NCBI GenBank assembly: GCA_030622375.1
Contig: JAUXGC010000042.1
Span: forward strand, 1-8,987
Direction of reading: 5' to 3'
Source: Sulfurovum sp.
Lineage (GTDB): Bacteria; Campylobacterota; Campylobacteria; Campylobacterales; Sulfurovaceae
Length of the DNA stretch: 8,987 nt
Part shown: piece by piece, positions 1 through 5,675 of the stretch
How positions within the stretch are numbered: the stretch's first letter is position 1
Layout: the number at the start of each line of letters is the position of its first letter
Notes under the pieces: model-generated
The model's database searches: none
What the model was told of the DNA's origin: nothing
Seen by the model: only the letters and a program-made list of their open reading frames with translations
Made by a program: the position numbers and the translations under genes

Positions 1-61
1 AACCTCTCTTGCTTACTTTTGATAGACGTTCTAAACAGTCTGCTCTAAAATCTTTTTTCAT
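1..61 (-). CDS. Probable 5-formyltetrahydrofolate cyclo-ligase, N-terminal 20 codons only
   Basis: An open frame runs leftward from an ATG at 61-59 off the window edge. Its visible start is MKKDFRADCLERLSKVSKRG. The basic, Cys- and Leu-containing opening (pattern FRxxCLxxL) resembles the N-terminus of 5-formyltetrahydrofolate cyclo-ligases, which convert 5-formyl-THF to 5,10-methenyl-THF using ATP in the cytoplasm. The call also rests on context: as I recall, Campylobacter jejuni has such a gene (Cj1208) divergent from a thioredoxin-like lipoprotein gene followed by ftsY and radA, the same arrangement as here. No catalytic motif lies in the visible part, so the assignment depends on synteny and could be wrong. 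The ribosome binding site is weak (GGGA a few bases before the ATG). A minus-strand TATAAT lies 45 to 50 bases upstream of the start. Confidence 0.5.
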   Translation of the reverse strand, partial: MKKDFRADCLERLSKVSKRG

Positions 62-88
62 AAGTCCCACTCTCTATTAGTGCTATTT

Positions 89-97
89 TGATATAAT
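89..97 (+). promoter_or_regulatory. Extended -10 promoter for the TlpA-like lipoprotein gene
   Basis: TGATATAAT is a perfect extended -10 (TGnTATAAT) with the hexamer at 92-97. It predicts a transcription start near 104 and a leader of about 20 bases holding the AAGGA ribosome binding site at 115-119. There is no -35 box, as is usual for the major sigma factor of Campylobacterota. Confidence 0.65.
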
Positions 98-105
98 CTT
101 TTCTA

Positions 106-111
106 ATTATA
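106..111 (-). promoter_or_regulatory. -10 box for the leftward cyclo-ligase-like gene
   Basis: ATTATA on the plus strand reads TATAAT leftward. It predicts a start near 99 and a leader of roughly 38 bases before the ATG at 61. It lies between the opposite-strand -10 (92-97) and the rightward start codon, so the two divergent promoters overlap and may compete for polymerase. No -35 is recognisable. Confidence 0.45.
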
Positions 112-124
112 TCTAAGGAACTAT

Positions 125-751
125 ATGAAGAAAACAAAAAATCTTCTATTGACTACTATTTTATTGTTTTTTATTGTAGGGTGTGAAGATAAAAAGTCTC
201 AAAAAACAGAAGAGACATACACCAACACCACAAGAGAAATAAAGATACAAGAAGTACAAAAAACACCAGAAATACCAGAAATACTAAAAGAATCCTTAGA
301 TACCCTTATATTAAGTGGGATAGAAGAGAAGAGTCATACAATTACCATAAGCGATAAAAGTATATCTTCAAATGATATTTTACAGCCCATTATACTCATC
401 AATCTTTTTTCTACTTGGTGCTCCCCTTGCCTTGGAGAGATTTCTTATCTTTCAGACCTTCAAGAAAAATATAAAAACAACCTTTTCATTATAGGTATTC
501 TTGTCAATGATGAACAAAATATCAACAACTTGCAAGAGTTTATCAATAAATATAATATAAATTATTTCATCTCGAACAGTAAACAAAATGATACTATATC
601 TACTAAACTGGCAAAAGCACTTCAACTACCTAAAAATTTTTCTCTTCCACTTACTATAATTTACAAAGATGGTAACTACTACACACATTATGAAGGCGGC
701 GTTCCCATAGAGATGATAACCCATGATATACAACAAGCCATCAAAGAGTAA
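125..751 (+). CDS. TlpA/ResA-like thioredoxin-fold lipoprotein
   Basis: This is a predicted membrane-anchored thiol-disulfide oxidoreductase facing the periplasm. The 208-residue protein opens with a lipoprotein signal peptide: basic MKKTKN, a hydrophobic core at residues 7-16, then lipobox IVGC with lipidated Cys20. A polar, Thr/Glu/Lys-rich linker fills about 21-60. The thioredoxin fold covers about 65-208, with active site W98-C99-S-P-C102 and a probable cis-proline at Pro175 (SLPLT). TlpA/ResA relatives reduce disulfides in cytochrome c maturation or other extracytoplasmic partners; the substrate here cannot be told from sequence. The AAGGA site five bases before the ATG supports the start. 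ftsY follows after 14 bases, with its ribosome binding site touching this stop codon, so the two are probably co-transcribed. The fold and lipoprotein status are secure; the pathway is inference. Confidence 0.88.
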   Translation: MKKTKNLLLTTILLFFIVGCEDKKSQKTEETYTNTTREIKIQEVQKTPEIPEILKESLDTLILSGIEEKSHTITISDKSISSNDILQPIILINLFSTWCSPCLGEISYLSDLQEKYKNNLFIIGILVNDEQNINNLQEFINKYNINYFISNSKQNDTISTKLAKALQLPKNFSLPLTIIYKDGNYYTHYEGGVPIEMITHDIQQAIKE

Positions 752-765
752 AGGATATAAACGCA

Positions 766-1632
766 ATGTTTAATATATTTAAAAAAGTTTTAGGCAGAAC
801 CAGTGATGCCATCAAAGAGGTGGCTCCAACAAAAAAGAGAGAAGTACTAAAAGAAGACTTTGAGGAGATACTGCTTGAAGCAGATGTAACCTATGAACTC
901 ATAGAACGACTTTTGGAAGAGTTACCAAACAATATTAACCGTGTACAGGCATTTAACTCTCTTGTTTCTGTATTTCAATACAAAGCCGACTGGAAAAATA
1001 GTGATGCAAAACCTTTTGTTGAAATGGTTATTGGAGTTAACGGTGCCGGGAAAACAACAACCATCTCAAAGTTAGCCTATCGGTATCAACAAGAGGGCAA
1101 AAAAGTCATTTTGGGTGCAGGAGATACTTTCCGTGCAGCAGCCATAGAACAGCTTAGCAAGTGGGCAGAGAAGCTAAATATACCCATAGTAGCCACACAA
1201 CAAGGGCATGACCCCTCTGCTGTAGTATATGATACTATTGAGTCTGCAAAAGCAAAAGATTTTGACAATGTGATTATAGATACAGCAGGCAGACTCCATA
1301 CACAAACTAATCTTAGCGAAGAGCTTAAAAAGATGATACGTGTTGCCAGTAAAGCACAAGATGGAGCACCTCATCGAAAGATGCTTATACTTGATGGTAC
1401 ACAAGGAAGCTCTTCCATTAATCAAGCAAAAGTGTTCAATGAAATAATTGGCATAGATGGCATTATTATCACAAAGCTTGATGGTACAGCCAAAGGTGGT
1501 TCAGTGTTAAGTATCGCTGATGAGCTTCAAATGCCTATTTTTTATATAGGGACAGGAGAGAATCCTAAAGATTTGATTAGATTTAAAGCAAATGAGTATA
1601 TCAATACCATTTTAGATGAAATTTTTATCTAA
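766..1632 (+). CDS. ftsY: Signal recognition particle receptor FtsY
   Basis: FtsY is the SRP receptor GTPase. It docks Ffh-ribosome complexes at the inner membrane so that membrane proteins are delivered to SecYEG. The helical N domain spans roughly residues 1-80 and the G domain 84-288. All GTPase motifs are visible: P-loop GVNGAGKTT at 90-98, DTFRAAA at 120-126, DTAGR at 172-176, TKLDG at 236-240 and the closing GTGEN at 262-266. DGTQGSS at 210-216 replaces the more common DATTGQ form. At 288 residues it lacks the long acidic A domain of E. coli FtsY, as in other Campylobacterota; the amphipathic start (MFNIFKKVLGR) is the likely membrane contact. An AAGGA site overlapping the upstream stop serves the ATG with a 10-base spacer. 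The last 10 codons form the left part of an inverted repeat shared with the convergent plsC. Confidence 0.97.
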   Translation: MFNIFKKVLGRTSDAIKEVAPTKKREVLKEDFEEILLEADVTYELIERLLEELPNNINRVQAFNSLVSVFQYKADWKNSDAKPFVEMVIGVNGAGKTTTISKLAYRYQQEGKKVILGAGDTFRAAAIEQLSKWAEKLNIPIVATQQGHDPSAVVYDTIESAKAKDFDNVIIDTAGRLHTQTNLSEELKKMIRVASKAQDGAPHRKMLILDGTQGSSSINQAKVFNEIIGIDGIIITKLDGTAKGGSVLSIADELQMPIFYIGTGENPKDLIRFKANEYINTILDEIFI

Positions 1633-1641
1633 AATGGTATT
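1603..1641. terminator. Perfect 15-bp inverted repeat, likely shared terminator of ftsY and plsC
   Basis: Arms AATACCATTTTAGAT (1603-1617) and ATCTAAAATGGTATT (1627-1641) are perfectly complementary around a 9-base loop. On the plus strand the stem is followed only by TT then AA, so the U-tract is weak. On the minus strand there is no T run. The stem is A+T-rich but long. It spans the ftsY stop codon (1630-1632) and ends one base before the plsC stop triplet, the usual place for a bidirectional terminator between convergent genes. Termination is inferred, not demonstrated. Confidence 0.6.
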
Positions 1642-2337
1642 TTAACTCTCCTTCTCCTCCAAAGAGAATGTTTTACGATACAGCACTTCAAGATTTGTTT
1701 TAGTTTTATTATCTATAATCTCCCCTATCACAATAGTGATTTCCTGCTCCAGTTTGCTATCATCTAATGCATTTTTCAATGCTTTTCCCGCATCTGTTTT
1801 AATGTAAACAGGGAGTATTGGTAGCTTATTTTTAAGAGCAATAATCCGTGAACCATCTTTAAATGCCGTCAATGGTTTATCTGTTTTGTTTCGTGTACCC
1901 TCTGGAAAAATAAATATCGATTCTCCTTGCTTAACTGCTTTTTTAATATCTGCAAAAAAACTACTCATTTGATTTTTTTCTCTATCTAAGAGTATGGAGC
2001 CTGCATTACGAACAAACGCCCCAAAGAAAAATGAATTATAAAGCTCTTTTTTTGAAATCCAAGGTCCAAATACTTCAGTATCTTTTAGTGCCACCTCTAT
2101 AATAGGAGGGTCAATGATGCTTCTATGGTTACCAATTATGAGATATTGTCCATCTTGAGGCAACTTATCTATGTTTTCAATTTTAATTGTTATATTTAGC
2201 GCATTAAGCTGTGCTTTTGAGTACGCCAGTCTTAATCTTTTTTTCTCCATAGGGTCATTGGTTTTCCATAATCTATAACCAAAACTATTTGTCAAGTAGA
2301 GACCGTAAAAAAGCTGTTTTATCGCATTAAATGTCAC
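1642..2337 (-). CDS. plsC: PlsC-family 1-acyl-sn-glycerol-3-phosphate acyltransferase
   Basis: This family transfers an acyl chain to lysophosphatidic acid, giving phosphatidic acid at the inner membrane. The motifs stand in order: catalytic NHRSIID with H71 and D76 (HX4D), LLDRE at 116-120, FPEGTRN at 144-150 for glycerol-phosphate binding, and LPVYI at 175-179. The length of 231 residues is normal. The start is GTG at 2337-2335, chosen because AAGGA lies six bases upstream on the minus strand and the first in-frame ATG (residue 30) would remove a plausible amphipathic membrane-associating N-terminus. A good minus-strand promoter precedes it. The gene sits alone between ftsY and radA in opposite orientation. 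A side role in acyl transfer to lysophospholipids other than LPA cannot be excluded, since the family is broad. Confidence 0.9.
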   Translation of the reverse strand: MTFNAIKQLFYGLYLTNSFGYRLWKTNDPMEKKRLRLAYSKAQLNALNITIKIENIDKLPQDGQYLIIGNHRSIIDPPIIEVALKDTEVFGPWISKKELYNSFFFGAFVRNAGSILLDREKNQMSSFFADIKKAVKQGESIFIFPEGTRNKTDKPLTAFKDGSRIIALKNKLPILPVYIKTDAGKALKNALDDSKLEQEITIVIGEIIDNKTKTNLEVLYRKTFSLEEKES

Positions 2338-2366
2338 TAGAAATCCTTTGGAGTATTTAAAGTAAA

Positions 2367-2396
2367 ATTATAACTAAAAGAATTAAAATATGACAA
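2367..2396 (-). promoter_or_regulatory. Promoter of plsC
   Basis: Read leftward: TTGTCA (-35, plus positions 2391-2396, five of six consensus), an 18-base spacer, and TATAAT (-10, plus 2367-2372). The predicted start near 2360 gives a leader of about 23 bases containing the AAGGA site. It is one of the few promoters in this window with a recognisable -35. Confidence 0.6.
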
Positions 2397-2425
2397 TTTG
2401 ACATATTTTTTATCACTATCACTAT
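2391..2425. repeat. Short direct repeats between divergent plsC and radA promoters
   Basis: Two TGACA copies (2391-2395 and 2399-2403, eight bases apart) are followed closely by 2.5 tandem copies of TATCAC (2411-2425). They lie between the plsC -35 and the radA -10. They may be a regulator-binding site or chance in A+T-rich DNA. Confidence 0.3.
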
Positions 2426-2432
2426 TTGAAAC

Positions 2433-2438
2433 TATAAT
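2433..2438 (+). promoter_or_regulatory. -10 box for radA
   Basis: A perfect TATAAT predicts a start near 2445 and a leader of about 23 bases. A consensus TTGACA exists upstream (2398-2403), but 29 bases intervene, too far for it to act as this promoter's -35. The leader holds AAAGG at 2455-2459, eight bases before the radA ATG. A second purine run, GAAGG at 2462-2466, lies too close to the ATG to be the main ribosome binding site. Confidence 0.55.
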
Positions 2439-2467
2439 ATAGGCAACAGTATATAAAGGCAGAAGGT

Positions 2468-3820
2468 ATGGCAAAGAAAAAAACACTATTTGAGTGTCAG
2501 GCATGTGGATTCCAATCTCCACGGTGGATGGGCAAATGTACTTCTTGTAATGAGTGGGAAACCATGATAGAGCTAAGCAGTGAGCAAATCAAATTTTTAA
2601 AAGAGACTTCTAGTAGTAACTCTACTGGATCCATGCTCTCTAAAGCCAAACCAATTACACAAATAGATGAAGACAATATCAAACGTTTTTCTTCAGGAAG
2701 TGCTGAACTGGATTTGGTACTTGGGGGTGGTATTGTGCCTGGTTCTCTTACGCTGATAGGTGGAAGTCCCGGTATAGGCAAATCAACTCTACTACTTAAA
2801 ATAGCAAGCAATCTAGCAAAAACCAATAAAAAAGTCCTCTATGTATCAGGAGAAGAGTCAGCAGGACAGATAAAACTACGCGCCAACAGACTAGATGCAA
2901 ACCATGACAACCTTTATCTGCTTCCAGAAATTAACTTAAGCAGTGTGCTCTCAGAAATCTCAAATCAAAATTATGAGTTTATCGTTATTGACTCCATTCA
3001 AGCACTATACTCGGAAGATACACCCTCAGCCCCTGGCTCTGTAACACAAGTAAGAACCATTACTTTTGACTTAATGAGAGTTGCCAAAAGCCTCCATATT
3101 CCAATTTTTATTATTGGGCACATTACTAAAGATGGTTCTATTGCTGGACCTAGGGTACTTGAACATATGGTAGATACAGTGCTATATTTTGAAGGAGATA
3201 CAAACTCAGAACTAAGACTGCTTCGAGGCTTTAAAAATCGCTTTGGTTCCACTAGTGAAGTTGGCATTTTTGAGATGAATAAAAAAGGTTTGCACGATGC
3301 CAAAAGTATGGCTGGAAAGTTTTTTAACAAAGACAAGCTCCATTCAGGCTCCGCGCTTACTGTTGTTATGGAGGGGAGTCGTCCTATTATTATAGAGGTA
3401 CAAGCTTTAGTTTCAGAAGCTTATGGACATGCAAAAAGAAGCTCAACAGGCTTTGATAATAACAGATTAGGGATGCTTTTGGCTCTGCTTGAAAAAAAGC
3501 TTGATTTACCACTTGGCACTTATGATGTTTTTATCAATATCTCTGGGGGCATTAAGATTAATGAGCCGTCTGCTGACCTTGCCATTATTGCAGCTATTTT
3601 AAGTAGCTACAGAGACAGAGAGCTAAGCCCTGAAACACTCTTTTTAGGAGAAGTCAGCCTTACGGGAGAAATACGAGAGGTATCAGGACTCACTCAGCGT
3701 CTTAAGGAAATGGAAACACAAGGCTTTTCTAAAGCAGTCATCCCAAACAAGCCGATAGAACAAACAGATATAAAATGTTTTGTGGCAGATGAAGTCTCTA
3801 AGGTTGTTGAATGGATGTAA
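2468..3820 (+). CDS. radA: DNA repair protein RadA (Sms), branch-migration helicase
   Basis: RadA is a RecA-related ATPase that drives branch migration and processing of recombination intermediates on cytoplasmic DNA. The 450-residue protein shows all the family parts: an N-terminal four-cysteine zinc finger (C10, C13, C24, C27), Walker A GGSPGIGKST at 98-107, Walker B FIVIDS at 171-176, the RadA-specific KNRFG at 256-260, and a C-terminal Lon-like domain from about 280. In that domain Ser368 (PSADLA) sits where Lon has its catalytic serine. Aligned by eye, Thr409 in SGLT replaces the Lon catalytic lysine of GGLK, in keeping with RadA lacking protease activity. Length and order are normal. 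It has its own promoter and is followed 12-18 bases later by acpS on the same strand, so read-through is likely. Confidence 0.97.
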   Translation: MAKKKTLFECQACGFQSPRWMGKCTSCNEWETMIELSSEQIKFLKETSSSNSTGSMLSKAKPITQIDEDNIKRFSSGSAELDLVLGGGIVPGSLTLIGGSPGIGKSTLLLKIASNLAKTNKKVLYVSGEESAGQIKLRANRLDANHDNLYLLPEINLSSVLSEISNQNYEFIVIDSIQALYSEDTPSAPGSVTQVRTITFDLMRVAKSLHIPIFIIGHITKDGSIAGPRVLEHMVDTVLYFEGDTNSELRLLRGFKNRFGSTSEVGIFEMNKKGLHDAKSMAGKFFNKDKLHSGSALTVVMEGSRPIIIEVQALVSEAYGHAKRSSTGFDNNRLGMLLALLEKKLDLPLGTYDVFINISGGIKINEPSADLAIIAAILSSYRDRELSPETLFLGEVSLTGEIREVSGLTQRLKEMETQGFSKAVIPNKPIEQTDIKCFVADEVSKVVEWM

Positions 3821-3823
3821 TTT

Positions 3824-3832
3824 TGATACACT
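3824..3832 (+). promoter_or_regulatory. Possible extended -10 that would give a leaderless acpS transcript
   Basis: TGATACACT matches TGnTAnAcT-type extended -10 elements with hexamer TACACT at 3827-3832. Six bases separate it from the A of the ATG at 3839, so transcription would begin at the start codon. The hexamer is imperfect, and acpS could equally be expressed by read-through from radA. Confidence 0.3.
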
Positions 3833-3838
3833 ATGTTT

Positions 3839-4186
3839 ATGAAAATAGGTACTGATATTATACAAATTAATAGGATTGAAAAATTATTAGAAAAATTTGG
3901 AGATAAGTTTAAGACTAAGTTTTTAAATGATAGTGAGATAGAGCTTGCACAAAGAGTGGAAACCATAGCAGGATTTTGGTCTGCAAAAGAAGCCATATCA
4001 AAAGCTATTGGGTGTGGCATAGGGTCCGAGCTATCCTTTCATGATATTATTATCAGCAAAAACATCAAAGGGGCCCCTAATTTTAGACTAAGTCAAGCTA
4101 CACAAAAAATACATAATATTGAAGAATCATCACTATCTATTAGTCATGATGGAGGCTTTGCTATTGCTGTTGTAGTGATACATTAA
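3839..4186 (+). CDS. acpS: Holo-[acyl-carrier-protein] synthase AcpS
   Basis: AcpS moves 4'-phosphopantetheine from coenzyme A to the serine of apo-ACP, switching on fatty acid synthesis. The signature residues are present: GTD near the start with Mg-binding Asp6, WSAKEA at 47-52 with metal ligand Glu51, and the late SISHDGG at 100-106. The length, 115 residues, is typical of the small homotrimeric bacterial class. An in-frame ATG two codons earlier (3833) would give MFMKIGTD. I prefer 3839 because homologues start close to the GTD motif, but neither ATG has a proper ribosome binding site; the nearest purine run, GGA at 3813-3815 inside radA, is much too far away. Expression may therefore be leaderless or coupled to radA translation, which ends 18 bases upstream. 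Confidence 0.92.
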   Translation: MKIGTDIIQINRIEKLLEKFGDKFKTKFLNDSEIELAQRVETIAGFWSAKEAISKAIGCGIGSELSFHDIIISKNIKGAPNFRLSQATQKIHNIEESSLSISHDGGFAIAVVVIH

Positions 4187-4195
4187 AAGTAAAAC

Positions 4196-4204
4196 TGTTA
4201 TAAA
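4196..4204 (+). promoter_or_regulatory. Extended -10 promoter for the small lipoprotein gene
   Basis: TGTTATAAA fits TGnTATAAT with one mismatch (hexamer 4199-4204). The predicted start is near 4211, with a leader of about 32 bases that includes AAGGA at 4233-4237, five bases before the ATG. It lies in the 56-base gap after acpS, so the lipoprotein gene is likely independently transcribed. Confidence 0.5.
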
Positions 4205-4242
4205 TTACATTACAACTATATACAACAAATAAAAGGATATTT

Positions 4243-4686
4243 ATGAAAATATGGAAATTATGGATAGGTGCAAGTATTGCTCTGCTTATCTTGTCTGGGT
4301 GTAGCTCCAGACAACAAACTACACTTCAAAATCAATCTATACAACAAGCAAGAATTATAGAACAACAAAAAGCAAGAATTGATTACTTAAATAAAAAAAT
4401 AGTGTGGTTGGAAAATAAACAACAATCACAAGAAAAAATGACAAAAAATAATGTTAAATTAAAAAAAGTTGAAGATAATAACTTTAATTCAGACTACATG
4501 TATCCTCAAGCCAAAGCCAAACAAGCAACCAGAGTTGCCCAAACACAAACAGCTCCAACAGCTATGGGAAGAGCTGAGTGTATCTCGCTAGTTGGCCAAG
4601 AAAAATTTGATAAATATACCAACATTTTAGGCAGCGAAGGGGCTTCCATAAAGAGATGCATTATGCTCAAATCAATGACAAACTAA
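4243..4686 (+). CDS. Uncharacterised coiled-coil lipoprotein with C-terminal cysteine pair
   Basis: I do not recognise a named family. The 147-residue protein has a lipoprotein signal: MKIWK, a hydrophobic stretch at 7-17 and lipobox LSGC with lipidated Cys20. Residues 24-75 are rich in Gln, Lys and Glu with hydrophobic residues at heptad-like spacing (I33, I38, I39, I46, L49, I53, L56), suggesting a coiled coil that could trimerise or span the periplasm. A Thr/Ala/Gln/Pro linker at about 90-108 leads to a compact end, 110-147, with Cys113 and Cys139 in an ECISLVGQEKFDKY...RCIMLK pattern that could form a disulfide. The start is well supported by an AAGGA site. The layout recalls Lpp- or YbgF-like structural lipoproteins, but I see no real homology. 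The next gene converges after two bases with no obvious hairpin between. Confidence 0.75.
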   Translation: MKIWKLWIGASIALLILSGCSSRQQTTLQNQSIQQARIIEQQKARIDYLNKKIVWLENKQQSQEKMTKNNVKLKKVEDNNFNSDYMYPQAKAKQATRVAQTQTAPTAMGRAECISLVGQEKFDKYTNILGSEGASIKRCIMLKSMTN

Positions 4687-4688
4687 AA

Positions 4689-5675
4689 CTATTTTCTAAA
4701 ATGTACTAATTTAAATCTATCTCCCATTATTGTGGGCGATATGAGTGTTTTAATCTTGTCTGCCTCTCTAATATATTTCTCTTGTGTTGTCTGTTTTGCA
4801 AACTTTTCAAGTATCTCTATGAGTCCAAAACGTATTAACGCCCTTGCCTGTGTCTCATAGTCCACTTCTGTAAATCCTTTGGCACAAAATGCCTCAACAA
4901 CATGTCCAAAATTCACATCATACGTAATGTCATCTCTCTTGTAAGACTCCGACAATACCAACTCCTCATCAAAAAGAGGAAATACTTCATGCTCCTTATA
5001 AACACGTATAGAAAAGTCGTTACGGACATACTTTTCTCCATAATCAAAAGAGATAAAATCACATTTTTTAATGCCTTTTGAAATATTTTCTGCAAAATCT
5101 TCGTACCCTACAGCTATCTCACCTTGAGTTAACCTATGCGTTTTAGCCCACATCAGTATTTTAGATGATGCCTCTTCCCAACTAATTTCCCCATCTACTA
5201 CAGAAGCTATCTTCTCATCTTTAATCAACTCACAAGGAAAAGCATCAAAAATTTCATTGGCAACCACAAATGCATATTGGGCTTTAACTTCGGAAACATC
5301 ATTGAAATGCGTAATCTCAATATCATCCCCAAAACGCTCCTTTATGTATGAGAGTTGTACTTTTTGTACCTCTTTTTGACGCTCCACTATGCCAAATTTA
5401 AGTGTTTTAATTAAAGCAGGGTCGCAAGTATATAGCCACTGTATCATGTCACACAACAGATACCCTTGATGTGCCCCTATCTCTATAAGCCATCCATCTC
5501 TATTTGCTTTACCCTCTTTGAGTAACGAATAAAAATAGTTGGCAATACTTGCTCCAAAAAAAGAGCTTGCACTGACAGCAGTATAAAAATCTCCTCCCTT
5601 CCCTATAGTTTTGAAGTTTTTATAGTAACCATCTTCCCCGTAGAGCCACTCATTCACATACTCACTAAAGTGCAT
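4689..5675 (-). CDS. MidA/NDUFAF7-type SAM-dependent methyltransferase (DUF185)
   Basis: This belongs to the class I methyltransferase family whose mitochondrial members (MidA, NDUFAF7) methylate a complex I subunit during assembly. Family hallmarks are visible: GYY (16-18), GGDFYTAVSAS (27-37), the SAM-loop region IEIGAHQGYL (64-73), NEIFDAFP (140-147), FDYGE (210-214), DITYDVNFG (249-257) and the closing MGDRFKLV (317-324). In the SAM loop the usual GxGxG is GAHQG (67-71), with His69 in place of the middle glycine. The length of 328 residues is slightly short for the family, mainly at the N-terminus. The ATG lies inside the end of the tolC-like gene (11-base overlap), with AAGG six bases upstream, implying translational coupling. 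The substrate in bacteria is unknown to me; a complex I role here is inference from eukaryotes. Confidence 0.85.
   Translation of the reverse strand: MHFSEYVNEWLYGEDGYYKNFKTIGKGGDFYTAVSASSFFGASIANYFYSLLKEGKANRDGWLIEIGAHQGYLLCDMIQWLYTCDPALIKTLKFGIVERQKEVQKVQLSYIKERFGDDIEITHFNDVSEVKAQYAFVVANEIFDAFPCELIKDEKIASVVDGEISWEEASSKILMWAKTHRLTQGEIAVGYEDFAENISKGIKKCDFISFDYGEKYVRNDFSIRVYKEHEVFPLFDEELVLSESYKRDDITYDVNFGHVVEAFCAKGFTEVDYETQARALIRFGLIEILEKFAKQTTQEKYIREADKIKTLISPTIMGDRFKLVHFRK

Noticed and set aside
2398..2438. TTGACA plus TATAAT as a full sigma-70 promoter for radA
   Set aside because: The spacer is 29 bases instead of about 17, so only the -10 is annotated; the odd spacing is kept as a finding.
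2497..3336. Minus-strand open frames of 109 and 112 codons opposite radA
   Set aside because: They are antisense to the zinc finger, Walker and KNRFG regions of radA, with low-complexity Ser/Leu/Pro content and no initiation signals.
3694..4020. 108-codon minus-strand open frame across the radA/acpS junction
   Set aside because: Both plus-strand genes are certain from motifs; this frame has no domain or start signal and would bury the junction.
4681..4710. Terminator between the small lipoprotein and midA-like genes
   Set aside because: The two stop codons are two bases apart, and the only self-complementarity is a trivial ATTTT/AAAAT around two bases with no T-tract.
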